Of a stretch of DNA of 41,863 nucleotides, positions 6,587-14,628 are shown piece after piece. Origin of the DNA: Chloroflexota bacterium (GTDB lineage: Bacteria > Chloroflexota > Anaerolineae > UBA4142). Position numbers and translations under genes: made by a program. The stretch spans positions 1-41,863 of the forward strand of contig JACQYF010000026.1 of assembly GCA_016208315.1 (NCBI GenBank), in the 5' to 3' direction. The notes beneath the pieces were generated by a model. That model ran no database searches and had not been told where the DNA came from. It saw only the letters and a list, made by a program, of their open reading frames with translations. Within the stretch, counting starts at the first letter, position 1, and the number at the start of each line of letters is the position of its first letter.

Positions 6587-8137
6587 ATGAAGTACGCCAA
6601 GATCATTGATAATCGCAAATGCATTGGCTGCCACGCGTGCAGCGTCGCGTGCAAGGAAGAAAACCAGGTTCCCCTCGGCGTTTTTCGCACGTGGGTCAAG
6701 TACGTCGAAAAAGGCAAGTTTCCAAACACGCGGCGACATTTCCAAGTGACGCGCTGTAATCAATGCGAGAATCCGCCGTGCGTCCGCATCTGTCCGACCG
6801 CGGCGATGTACCAGCGTCCGGACGGCATTGTCGAGTTCGATAAAGACCAGTGCATCGGCTGCAAGGCGTGTTTGGAGGCGTGCCCGTACGACTCAATCTA
6901 CGTTGACCCCGAATCGCACACCGCGGCGAAATGCCACTTTTGCGCGCACCGCGTGGATCGCGGGCTGGAACCCGCCTGCGTGATCGTCTGCCCCGAACGC
7001 GCGATCATTGTCGGCGATATGGACGATCCCAATTCGCAAGTGTCGCAGCTCCTTGCGCGCCAACAGGTCGCGGTTCGCAAATCCGAGCAGGGGACGCGTC
7101 CCAAACTATTCTACATCGAAGGCGAGAGCGCCGCGCTCGATCCGCTCGCGGCCGCGCGGCCGGAATCGTGGCTGTGGGCCGACGTGGGCGATTCGAGCTA
7201 CACGCCGAACAATGGGCACGACAGGCAGATTCAGCGCACGGGATCGTTCGTCAGCGGATTCGTGCAAACGGTGTACGACGTGCCGCATCAAGTGCCGTGG
7301 GGTTGGAAAGTCTCGACGTATCTGTGGACGAAATCCATCGGCGCGGGCGCGTTCTTTGTTCCCGCGCTGTTCCTCGGATTTGGCGGACAACTGCCGAGTG
7401 TGTTTGCGACCGTCGCCGCGTTTTTGGCGCTCGTGTTCGTGGCGATAACGACCTTTTTCCTCGTCTGGGATTTGAAACGTCCAGAACGATTTCTGAAAAT
7501 AGTTTTCCGTCCGCAGAAACGCTCCTGGCTCGCAATCGGCGCATTCATCCTGATGGGCTTTTCCGCGCTGGGCGGCTTGTGGTTCCTCGCGAGCGCGGCC
7601 CAAGTCGTCGCGCCGCAAGATGGGTTACGCGCCGCGCAAACGGTTCTGAATTTCCCCGTTGCGCTACTCGCGATCTTTTCCGCGATCTACTCGGCGTTTC
7701 TCTTCTCGCAAGCCGAGGGTCGCGATCTGTGGCAATCGCCGCTGTTGCCGCTCAACTTGTTCCTGCACGCGACGATAGCGGGGACTGGACTGCTCTTGAG
7801 CGTATCGGCAGCCATGAATACGGCGATCCCCGTGCTCATGCCGATCCTCGCGGTAGGTCTCGTCGCGCTGCTCGCCACGCAACTCCTCGGCGATTTTGCG
7901 GTGATGCATTCCACGACGAACGCGCACCAGGGGCATCATCTGATGACGCACGGGCATTACGGACGATTCTTCTGGGGCGGGACGCTGGCCCAAGTGGTGG
8001 GACTCGCGTTCGCCGTGATCGGGATTACTTTCGCGTCTCTGCCCGTCGGCGCGCTCGGTGGAATTTTCGCGCTTGCCGGATTGCTCGCGGTCGAGCACGC
8101 GTGGGTGCAGGCGGGGCAGCTCGTTCCAAATAGCTAA
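6587..8137 (+). CDS. Fused electron-transfer subunit: four-cluster ferredoxin (DmsB/PsrB-like) plus NrfD-type membrane anchor
   Basis: 516 aa. Residues 1-185 hold four cysteine groups for four [4Fe-4S] clusters: CIGCHACSVAC (12-22), CNQCENPPCVRIC (57-69), CIGCKACLEAC (89-99) and C116, C119, C131, C135. From about residue 250 to the end are about eight membrane helices of the NrfD/PsrC type (for example LWTKSIGAGAFFVPALFLGF). In most organisms these are two genes (B and C subunits); here they are one chain. The ATG at 6587 follows GGAGGG (6578-6583); the frame is open further upstream but only across the SulP end. It should link the molybdoenzyme at 9920-12736 to menaquinone. No twin-arginine signal is present, so the clusters probably face the cytoplasm. 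Confidence 0.92.
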   Translation: MKYAKIIDNRKCIGCHACSVACKEENQVPLGVFRTWVKYVEKGKFPNTRRHFQVTRCNQCENPPCVRICPTAAMYQRPDGIVEFDKDQCIGCKACLEACPYDSIYVDPESHTAAKCHFCAHRVDRGLEPACVIVCPERAIIVGDMDDPNSQVSQLLARQQVAVRKSEQGTRPKLFYIEGESAALDPLAAARPESWLWADVGDSSYTPNNGHDRQIQRTGSFVSGFVQTVYDVPHQVPWGWKVSTYLWTKSIGAGAFFVPALFLGFGGQLPSVFATVAAFLALVFVAITTFFLVWDLKRPERFLKIVFRPQKRSWLAIGAFILMGFSALGGLWFLASAAQVVAPQDGLRAAQTVLNFPVALLAIFSAIYSAFLFSQAEGRDLWQSPLLPLNLFLHATIAGTGLLLSVSAAMNTAIPVLMPILAVGLVALLATQLLGDFAVMHSTTNAHQGHHLMTHGHYGRFFWGGTLAQVVGLAFAVIGITFASLPVGALGGIFALAGLLAVEHAWVQAGQLVPNS

Positions 8138-8177
8138 AGTGAAAAGGCAAAAGTTAAAAAGCAAAAGTGGGCTACGT

Positions 8178-8351
8178 ATGCCTGACGCAACACCCTATTC
8201 TCGCCCGCGCGACGAATCGCTCGCCGCATTCAAAGAGTGGGTATTACAAATCGTGAAACGACTGGGCGGGAAAGACGACTTGACGGAAATGGAATGGATC
8301 GCGGCGTGGCAAGATTTCTGGAAGAACAGAAAAGCCGAAACGGACGATTAG
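8178..8351 (+). CDS. Very small hypothetical protein (57 aa)
   Basis: An open frame from the ATG at 8178, between the membrane subunit and the Rieske gene. The protein is soluble and helical (ESLAAFKEWVLQIVKRL, then EWIAAWQDFWKN) with several Trp residues. I recognise no family. The region before it (8138-8170) is an AAAGTTAAAA-type low-complexity junction repeat. Spacing to the Rieske gene is 21 bp. It may be a small accessory subunit; the call rests on position and plausible composition only. Confidence 0.5.
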   Translation: MPDATPYSRPRDESLAAFKEWVLQIVKRLGGKDDLTEMEWIAAWQDFWKNRKAETDD

Positions 8352-8372
8352 CGAGGACTGGAATACGGCGCG

Positions 8373-9023
8373 ATGTTTGTTGCTATTACCGAAGACAGTT
8401 TGGTATTACGGAATCTCGCGCGGGCTGGCAATGTGACAAGCGCGAAATCTTTCGCTGGATTGCCGCAAATAGATGAATTGCCCAGCGCGGTTGTGATTGA
8501 CCTCGATATAAAAGATGCTCTACCCGTTGCCGCGCAGGTCAAGGCGCGCTGGGCGAATACTCTTATTGCCGGATTTCTCTCGTACCCAAATCGCAAGTTG
8601 TGGGAATCGGCGGAAGCAGCCGGTTTCGATCTCGTGACGACACGCGGCGCGCTCGCCGCGCAGTTGAATGAAAAGCTGAGCGATTGGCAAGGCCGATCAA
8701 AGCAACGCGTACGCGTGTGCGATGTCGCCGATCTCGCAGGACGTTTGGGCGTGGTCGCGCGGTTGAGCGATTTGCCGATGGGGCCGGTGGCCGTTTATCA
8801 CATCGGCGGCGAGGTATTTGCGGCGCAAGATGTTTGCCCGCACGCGGGAGCGCAATTATCGCAAGGGGAGCTGAGCGGCGCGATCATCACTTGCCCGCGG
8901 CACGGCAGCCAATTCGACGTGCGAACCGGCGAGCGCGTGCGCGGGCCGGCGGATTTGGGAATCGAGACGTATCGCGTGGAGATGGATGGGGGACAGGTGT
9001 TTGTCGTGAAGGATGAGGGATGA
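8373..9023 (+). CDS. Rieske [2Fe-2S] protein with an extra N-terminal domain
   Basis: 216 aa. The C-terminal half (about 106-216) is a Rieske ferredoxin: CPHAG (Cys155, His157) and CPRHGSQFD (Cys174, His177) supply the 2Cys-2His ligands. There is no signal peptide or membrane anchor, so it is the cytoplasmic ferredoxin type. The N-terminal 105 residues look like a small alpha/beta domain (AVVIDLDIKDALPVAAQVKA, then LIAGFLSYPNRKLWESAEAA), which resembles a receiver-like fold without a clear phospho-acceptor pattern. This two-domain layout is not one I know. In this cluster it could be an electron carrier between the molybdoenzyme and a partner. Rieske call firm; N-terminal domain uncertain. 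Confidence 0.85.
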   Translation: MFVAITEDSLVLRNLARAGNVTSAKSFAGLPQIDELPSAVVIDLDIKDALPVAAQVKARWANTLIAGFLSYPNRKLWESAEAAGFDLVTTRGALAAQLNEKLSDWQGRSKQRVRVCDVADLAGRLGVVARLSDLPMGPVAVYHIGGEVFAAQDVCPHAGAQLSQGELSGAIITCPRHGSQFDVRTGERVRGPADLGIETYRVEMDGGQVFVVKDEG

Positions 9024-9044
9024 ATCGCCGTCGAAGGCGGCGCA

Positions 9045-9854
9045 TCATCCTTCCTCGCCAAGCCACTGCGGAATGGCGGACTCGATGGCCGTGACGAATT
9101 CCTGCGCGCGTCCGAACCAGTATTCCGCGTCCTCGCGGTTGAAGATTACTTCCTTGTAATAGTCGGCTTTCAATCGGGCTTTGGCGGCCCGTCCGATCAG
9201 TCCTTTGAACTTGGCGTCCACGAGACCTTTTCTGAAGAAATGATATCCGAAGAGATTGTTGGTGCCTTCGTGTGATTTGGCGACAAACCCTTTGGTGGCG
9301 AGTGCGGCATCGGCGGCACAAAGGACCGCGTAGTAAGAGCGTGAAATTGAATCGGGGTACAGATTTACGCTGAGCAGCACGCGTGCTGCCTCCAGCCTCT
9401 CTTTCGCAGCGATGATGTTCACTTCTGCCACGTGGTGGCGATCAATGTCCAGTTTGGGCACGGGGGCTCCTTCCAGCAGAATGCCGTGATGCGCGACGTT
9501 GTAGACGAGCGGGTTAGTTTCGATTTCCGTCGCGAGTTTATCAGCGCGGTATTCGAAGAGATGGACGAGCGGGAACTCACCGTCAACCGTCAATTCTTCA
9601 ATTGACTTTTCCTGCTCGGGCGTCACGTCGTCGTAGATGAGGAAGAGGTCAATATCTGACTCGGGGCGCGGCTTGCCGTACACTCTGGAACCGTAGAGAA
9701 TCAAGCTTTTGAGTTCGCCATTGGGCAAAATCGAGCGCAGGCGCGCGCGGACGCGCTGGACGGTGCGCCACTGGCGCGGCGTCAAGCCGTAGCGATACCC
9801 GCTTGCACGTTTCGTGTCCTTTCGCGTTTTCCGTTCACGGACTTTGGGAGCCAC
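9045..9854 (-). CDS. Nucleotidyltransferase-HEPN fusion protein (MNT/HEPN toxin-antitoxin-like)
   Basis: 269 aa. The N-terminal half is a minimal nucleotidyltransferase with an exact GS-x10-DxD motif (Gly55, Ser56, Asp67, Asp69). The C-terminal half is a HEPN domain of the UPF0332 kind (SRSYYAVLCAADAAL and, later, RLKADYY). In the MntA-HepT type of toxin-antitoxin system these are two proteins: the transferase adds AMP to the HEPN RNase and silences it. Here both are one chain. The start is GTG at 9854; a TATAAT box 7 bp upstream implies an almost leaderless mRNA. Residues 5-18 (for example RERKTRKDTKR) are encoded by a short repeat family also seen at 37540-37600. It lies antisense between the Rieske and molybdoenzyme genes. 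Confidence 0.85.
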   Translation of the reverse strand: MAPKVRERKTRKDTKRASGYRYGLTPRQWRTVQRVRARLRSILPNGELKSLILYGSRVYGKPRPESDIDLFLIYDDVTPEQEKSIEELTVDGEFPLVHLFEYRADKLATEIETNPLVYNVAHHGILLEGAPVPKLDIDRHHVAEVNIIAAKERLEAARVLLSVNLYPDSISRSYYAVLCAADAALATKGFVAKSHEGTNNLFGYHFFRKGLVDAKFKGLIGRAAKARLKADYYKEVIFNREDAEYWFGRAQEFVTAIESAIPQWLGEEG

Positions 9855-9860
9855 GCCTCA

Positions 9861-9889
9861 ATTATAGCATTCTAATCTGCAATCTGCAA
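9861..9889 (-). promoter_or_regulatory. Promoter for the nucleotidyltransferase-HEPN gene
   Basis: On the - strand, TTGCAG (9889-9884), a 17-bp spacer and a perfect TATAAT (9866-9861) precede the GTG start at 9854. The expected transcription start coincides with the start codon within a few bases, so the message would be leaderless or nearly so. If translation instead starts at a later codon, the leader would be longer. Confidence 0.5.
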
Positions 9890-9919
9890 TTTGAAATCCG
9901 CAATCAGCGGAGGTGACTC

Positions 9920-12736
9920 ATGGCGCGTGTTGCTTTGGATTTTGTTTCGCCTAAACAGGAATTGCGCGCGTATCCGCCCGTGGAGCAGTGGGACGATTGG
10001 ATGGAGTACGATTCCACGGAGTGGCCCAAGCGCGTCGAAAAGCATTACATGCTCGTTCCGACGGTGTGTTTCAATTGCGAGGCTGGTTGCGGCTTGCTGG
10101 CGTACCTCGACAAGGAGACGCTGCAAATTCGCAAGTTCGAAGGCAACCCCACGCACCCCGGCTCGCGCGGCCGCAACTGCGCCAAAGGGCCCGCGACTTA
10201 CAATCAGGTCACCGACCCCGAACGCATTCTGTATCCGCTGAAACGCGCGGGCAAGCGCGGCGAGGGCAAATGGGAACGCGTGACGTGGGACGCAGTCCTC
10301 GACGACATCGGCGGGCGCATCCGCAAGGCGATCGCCGAGGGACGCCGTAACGAGATCATGTACCACGTGGGGCGACCCGGCGCGGATGGCTATATGGACC
10401 GCGTCTTGCAAGCGTGGGGCGTTGACGCGCACAACTCACACACCAACGTCTGCTCCGCCGCGGCGCGCCTCGGCTACTCGCTCTGGCACGGCTACGACCG
10501 CCCCTCGCCCGATTACGCGAACGCGCGCTTTATCCTGCTGATTTCCTCGCACCTCGAAACCGGACACTATTTCAACCCGCACGCCCAGCGCATTATCGAG
10601 GCAAAAATGCGCGGCGCGAAACTCGCGGTGATGGACACACGCCTGTCGAATACCGCTTCGATGGCCGATTATTGGCTGCCCTCGTGGCCCGGCTCCGAAG
10701 CCGCGGTCCTGCTTGCGATGGCGCTCGTCATTCTCAAAGAGAATTTGTACGACCGCGAATTTCTCCGACGTTGGACCAACTGGCAAGAGTTCATGGCAAA
10801 TGAGCCAAATGTGCCAGATGTGCCAAATATGCCAAATCTCCAATCCCCAATTACTAATTACCAATTTGATGATTTTATAGAACGCCTGAAGCAACATTAC
10901 GCGCCGTTCACGCCCGAGTTCGCGGAAAAGGAATCGGGCATTCCGGCGCAGACGATTGTCGAGATCGCGCGCGAGATCGGGCGCGCGGGGTCGGCATTTG
11001 CGACGCACGTGTGGCGCAGCGCGGCGACCGGTAACCTGGGTGGGTGGCAGGTCGCGCGGTGCTTGGAATTTTTGAACGTGCTGGTCGGCGCGGTCGCCAC
11101 CCCGGGCGGGACGACGCCGAATGGCTACAATAAATTCGTCGCGAACCCGCCGCTCAAGCCGCCGCCGCAAAAAGTGTGGAACGAACTCTTGATGCCCAAA
11201 GAGTATCCGCTCGCCTTTTTCGAAATGAGTTTTCTGCTGCCGCATTTTCTCAAAGACGGCCGCGGCAAACTCGACACCTACTTTACGCGCGTCTACAATC
11301 CCGTGTGGACGAATCCCGACGGCGCGTCGTGGATGGAGGTTTTGTCCGACGAGAGTCTGGTTGGCTGCCATGCCGCGCTGACGCCAACGTGGAGCGAGAC
11401 TGCGTGGTTCGCCGATTACGTGCTGCCGATGGGACACGGGCCGGAACGGCACGACCTGATGAGCTACGAGACGCACGCCGCGCAGTGGATCGCGTTCCGC
11501 CAACCCGTGCGCCGCGTCGCGATGGAAAAGCAAGGCAAGAAGGTCAATTTCACCTACGAGGCGAATCCAGGGCAGGTATGGGAAGAAGACGAGTTCTGGA
11601 TCGAATTGTCGTGGCGGATTGACCCCGACGGCGCGCTCGGCATCCGCAAGTTCTTCGAATCGCCGTATCGCCCCGGCGAAAAGATGACGATTACCGAATA
11701 CTACCAGTGGATTTTCGAGAACAGTATCCCCGGCTTGCCCGAAGCCGCCGCGAAAGAACGATGCTCGCCACTGGAGTACATGCGAAAATACGCCGCGTTC
11801 ACGATCAAAGATGCCATTTACCGGCCCTATGAAACACAGTTACCCAAGACAGAAGATGCCCACGTAGATCCGAACAACGGCGTCGTCAAGAAGAACGGTG
11901 CGGCAGTTGGCGTCGAGATTGACGGCCAAGCGTACACCGGTTTCCCGACGCCGTCGCGCAAGTTGGAAATCTACTCGCGCACGATGAAGGATTGGAAGTG
12001 GAACGAGTACACGCTTCCGGCATACATCAAAAGCCACGTCCACCCCGACCAGGTGAATCGCGCGCAGAACGAATTCGTCCTGCTCTCAACTTTTCGCTTG
12101 CCGACCATGATTCACACCCGCAGCGCGAATGCGAAATGGCTCGTCGAGATTTCGCACAAGAACCCCGCGTGGATGCACACGAGCGATGCGCGCAAACTCG
12201 GCTTGCAGAACGGCGATCTGATTCGCGTGACGACGGACATTGGCTTTTTTGTGGACAAGGTCTGGGTCACCGAATCCATCCGCCCGGGCGTGATCGCCTG
12301 CTCGCACCACATGGGCCGCTGGCGTCTCGACGCGTCCGGCGGGTCGAGCTGGCTCTCCGCGCACGTCAAGCTTGAACGCAACGATGGTCAATGGAAGATG
12401 CGGCAACTCGTAGGCGTCAAGCCGTTCAAGAGCGACGATCCCGACTCGATGCGGATTTGGTGGAGCGAGGTTGGCGTGCATCAGAATCTCACGTTCCCCG
12501 TGCATCCCGACCCGATCAGCGGCATGCACTGCTGGCATCAAAAAGTCACCATCGCCAAAGCGCAAGCCGGCGATCAGTACGGCGACATTTTCGTGGACAC
12601 GCACAAGGCACATCAAGTCTACAAAGAATGGCTGGCGATGACGCGCCCCGCGCCCGGCCCCGACAACCTTCGCCGTCCGTTGTGGATGCCGCGTCCGATC
12701 AAGCCAGATGCAAACGCTTATAAGATTGATTCGTGA
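9920..12736 (+). CDS. Molybdopterin oxidoreductase, DMSO-reductase family catalytic subunit
   Basis: 938 aa. An N-terminal [4Fe-4S] site is given by Cys50, Cys53, Cys57 and Cys87 (CFNCEAGCG to NCAKG). The SHTNVCSAAARLGYS stretch places Cys178 where polysulfide/thiosulfate reductases, NapA and formate dehydrogenases have the Mo ligand. The C-terminal molybdopterin-binding domain is present (WMHTSDARKLGLQNGDLIRV). There is no twin-arginine signal, so it should act in the cytoplasm. GGAGGT (9909-9914) lies 5 nt before the ATG. Residues about 294-314 (from EPNVPDVPNMPNLQ on) are translated tandem repeat inserted in frame. With the fused BC subunit, Rieske protein and TorD it forms a menaquinone-linked complex; its substrate is unknown, with sulfur or nitrogen oxyanions the obvious candidates. 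Confidence 0.92.
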   Translation: MARVALDFVSPKQELRAYPPVEQWDDWMEYDSTEWPKRVEKHYMLVPTVCFNCEAGCGLLAYLDKETLQIRKFEGNPTHPGSRGRNCAKGPATYNQVTDPERILYPLKRAGKRGEGKWERVTWDAVLDDIGGRIRKAIAEGRRNEIMYHVGRPGADGYMDRVLQAWGVDAHNSHTNVCSAAARLGYSLWHGYDRPSPDYANARFILLISSHLETGHYFNPHAQRIIEAKMRGAKLAVMDTRLSNTASMADYWLPSWPGSEAAVLLAMALVILKENLYDREFLRRWTNWQEFMANEPNVPDVPNMPNLQSPITNYQFDDFIERLKQHYAPFTPEFAEKESGIPAQTIVEIAREIGRAGSAFATHVWRSAATGNLGGWQVARCLEFLNVLVGAVATPGGTTPNGYNKFVANPPLKPPPQKVWNELLMPKEYPLAFFEMSFLLPHFLKDGRGKLDTYFTRVYNPVWTNPDGASWMEVLSDESLVGCHAALTPTWSETAWFADYVLPMGHGPERHDLMSYETHAAQWIAFRQPVRRVAMEKQGKKVNFTYEANPGQVWEEDEFWIELSWRIDPDGALGIRKFFESPYRPGEKMTITEYYQWIFENSIPGLPEAAAKERCSPLEYMRKYAAFTIKDAIYRPYETQLPKTEDAHVDPNNGVVKKNGAAVGVEIDGQAYTGFPTPSRKLEIYSRTMKDWKWNEYTLPAYIKSHVHPDQVNRAQNEFVLLSTFRLPTMIHTRSANAKWLVEISHKNPAWMHTSDARKLGLQNGDLIRVTTDIGFFVDKVWVTESIRPGVIACSHHMGRWRLDASGGSSWLSAHVKLERNDGQWKMRQLVGVKPFKSDDPDSMRIWWSEVGVHQNLTFPVHPDPISGMHCWHQKVTIAKAQAGDQYGDIFVDTHKAHQVYKEWLAMTRPAPGPDNLRRPLWMPRPIKPDANAYKIDS

Positions 12737-12788
12737 GAGGTGCGCTCTTGACCTTTTAACCTTGCAAATCAGCGGTACTCCAGCGTGA

Positions 12789-13367
12789 ATGGTACGCCAA
12801 TTCTTCAGTGGCGTTCCTTTTCCAGTCGTTACAGGACGCATTGTTGGAATGAATGGGTTGAATACAAGAAACGAGTTCCTAACGAGACACGCTTTGGCGT
12901 TGTTTGGCAACGCGGTCATTCTAGCAGTCGTTCCAACCTGCATGTATCTCACTCTCATTCTGGTTACAGGCGATGCAGGCGGTCCACTAAATCTTATATT
13001 GATTCCATGTGGTAATTGCGGGATAGCCTTCGTCTTTACGGCAGCTATGCTCTTGCCGCTAACGGCGGGATTGGAGAAACTCCTAGCCAAAAGAGGTACG
13101 AGCAAGCGTTCGCTAGTTACAGCGACTGCTCTTCTCATCGGGGCTATGATCGTCGTATTCTTGGGTTTCGCTGTTATGCTAATGTTAGTCACGGGCAATT
13201 TACAGAGACTAGAATTCATCCAACAATACGATATAGAAACGCTAAGTTACATATTGTTTCGCCTCTCCTTTTGCGGCGGAATTCCACTAATTGCAGGCGG
13301 AATACTCTACTGGTTCTTTTTGCGCGTGGTTGATTGGCTTGCATTGAATAGGCGAGTGTTACAATAG
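12789..13367 (+). CDS. Hypothetical membrane protein (192 aa)
   Basis: It has four likely membrane helices (for example ALFGNAVILAVVPTCMYLTL, TALLIGAMIVVFLGFAVML and LIAGGILYWFFLRVVDWLAL). No family is recognised. The start is uncertain: ATG 12789 gives 192 aa, but ATG 12849 (MNGLNTRNEFL) fits the first predicted helix equally well, and neither has a clear ribosome site. Codon and base use differ from the neighbours, being visibly richer in A and T, which suggests a different origin. It sits in the 760-bp space between the molybdoenzyme and the small gene before torD, so it may be a late insertion or a poorly conserved accessory membrane protein. Confidence 0.6.
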   Translation: MVRQFFSGVPFPVVTGRIVGMNGLNTRNEFLTRHALALFGNAVILAVVPTCMYLTLILVTGDAGGPLNLILIPCGNCGIAFVFTAAMLLPLTAGLEKLLAKRGTSKRSLVTATALLIGAMIVVFLGFAVMLMLVTGNLQRLEFIQQYDIETLSYILFRLSFCGGIPLIAGGILYWFFLRVVDWLALNRRVLQ

Positions 13368-13497
13368 CACGGACGCCAATGACACGGACACCGGCAGTGC
13401 AAAGGGGGCGACACTTGGCATCGCGAGTTATGATATCGGGTATTATTCCCATCTGGGAGTACGTTGGAGCGTTCTCGGTGTCAAACAAATTTCACAC

Positions 13498-13800
13498 ATG
13501 AACACAAAGACTGATGAACTCAAAACAACAACCTGCTATCTCCTCGTCGGCGGCGCGGATGGCGCGCTGGACGTAGCGCTGCGCGCGAGTGATGGCAAAA
13601 TCGCCGAACTGAGTATTGCCTCAAAATCGGGATTCGGCGGGATGATCTGGCAGATTGTCGCGCAGATGTTGACGGGCGCGCCGTTGGAAACTGACGCATT
13701 AAACGAGCGAATCGCGCGCATGGCGAAATCGGGCTTGCTGCCCGAAGAACTGAATCTCGATCCGCTCGTCAAGACGCTGGTAAAGCTGGGCAGAGAATGA
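13498..13800 (+). CDS. Small hypothetical protein upstream of the TorD-like gene (100 aa)
   Basis: A soluble alpha/beta protein (CYLLVGGADGALDVALRASD, then GFGGMIWQIVAQMLTGAP and a helical C-terminus). I cannot name the family. The stop overlaps the torD-like start in an ATGA, which argues strongly for a real, translationally coupled gene. No ribosome site is visible before the ATG; the frame stays open upstream to about 13350 but offers no good alternative start there. Given its position it may be a maturation or accessory factor for the molybdoenzyme. That is inference from context. Confidence 0.65.
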   Translation: MNTKTDELKTTTCYLLVGGADGALDVALRASDGKIAELSIASKSGFGGMIWQIVAQMLTGAPLETDALNERIARMAKSGLLPEELNLDPLVKTLVKLGRE

Positions 13801-14612
13801 ATCCTCTGAATGAAACGGACATCGCGCGACTGAAAGGGTTCGCGCGATTGTTTTTGTTCGAGCCGCAGGCGCAGGATTTGCGCGTCGAGTTTACGCGGCT
13901 GTTCACGCTCAATGTCTTTCCGTACGCGTCTGTCTATCTCGATGCCGAAGCATTGCTCAATACGCAGACCACTGCACGCGTCCAAGTTGCCTACGCGCGC
14001 ACGGCATTTGAGCCGGACCCGGCGCTTGCGATTGGCGCGCCCGATCACTTTGGCGTCGAGTTGCTGTTCGTCACGCATCTGTGGGAGACCGGACGCGCGG
14101 CAGATGAATTTCTGAATGCCGAGGTGCTGCCGTGGGCCGGAATTTTCTTGCACGCGGTCGAAAGAAACGCGCACGAAGAGTATTATCGCGAGGCCGCACG
14201 CGAGGCGCACGCGTGGCTGATGGCACAAACCGGCCCGAGCGACTGGACGCTCGCCCCCGATCCGCTTGAGGCGGACGATCTCGACGCGGTGGTGGCTCGC
14301 CTGATCACGCCCTCGCGCACGGGGCTGTTTTTGAGCAAAGCGGACTTGGCGCGGATCGCGCGGGATGTAAACCTCCCACTCGGTTTTGGAGATCGCGCCT
14401 TGATGCTGACAAGCTTGTTCCGCGCGGCAGGGGAATATGAGCGCGTTTCGAATTTGCTGGGCGCGCTAAAGGCCGAAGCGCACGCGTGGAACGAGTTCTA
14501 CGCCGCCGAGGCACAGGAATTCCCCGCCGGCGCCAATATCGCGCAGAACTGGTTACGGCGAACGACGGCAACGCTAGAATGGCTGAAAGGAATGGAACAG
14601 GTCGCCGTGTGA
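13797..14612 (+). CDS. TorD/DmsD-family molybdoenzyme chaperone
   Basis: 271 aa, all-helical. The stretch PDHFGVELLFVTHL, with FLNAEVLPWAGIFLHAVERN after it, is the TorD/DmsD/NarJ signature (PDH..VEL and H/W..F). These proteins bind the molybdoenzyme apoprotein and help insert the Mo cofactor and FeS cluster before assembly. The length is a little above the usual 200-230 aa, with an added C-terminal helical segment. The start overlaps the previous stop by 4 nt. It is the last gene of the + strand cluster and its partner is surely the 938-aa oxidoreductase upstream. Because that enzyme has no Tat signal, the chaperone would serve cofactor loading rather than export proofreading. Confidence 0.85.
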   Translation: MNPLNETDIARLKGFARLFLFEPQAQDLRVEFTRLFTLNVFPYASVYLDAEALLNTQTTARVQVAYARTAFEPDPALAIGAPDHFGVELLFVTHLWETGRAADEFLNAEVLPWAGIFLHAVERNAHEEYYREAAREAHAWLMAQTGPSDWTLAPDPLEADDLDAVVARLITPSRTGLFLSKADLARIARDVNLPLGFGDRALMLTSLFRAAGEYERVSNLLGALKAEAHAWNEFYAAEAQEFPAGANIAQNWLRRTTATLEWLKGMEQVAV

Positions 14613-14628
14613 ATCCCATTGTCAGTAA

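Noticed and set aside
7664..8164. Open frame on the - strand over the NrfD region
   Set aside because: It is the complement of membrane-helix codons, rich in Arg/Glu/His, with no domain.
10436..11533. Long open frame (365 codons) on the - strand
   Set aside because: It lies wholly opposite the molybdoenzyme gene and has the same Arg-rich, domain-free composition; it even translates the repeat as a run of HIWHIWHIW-like units.
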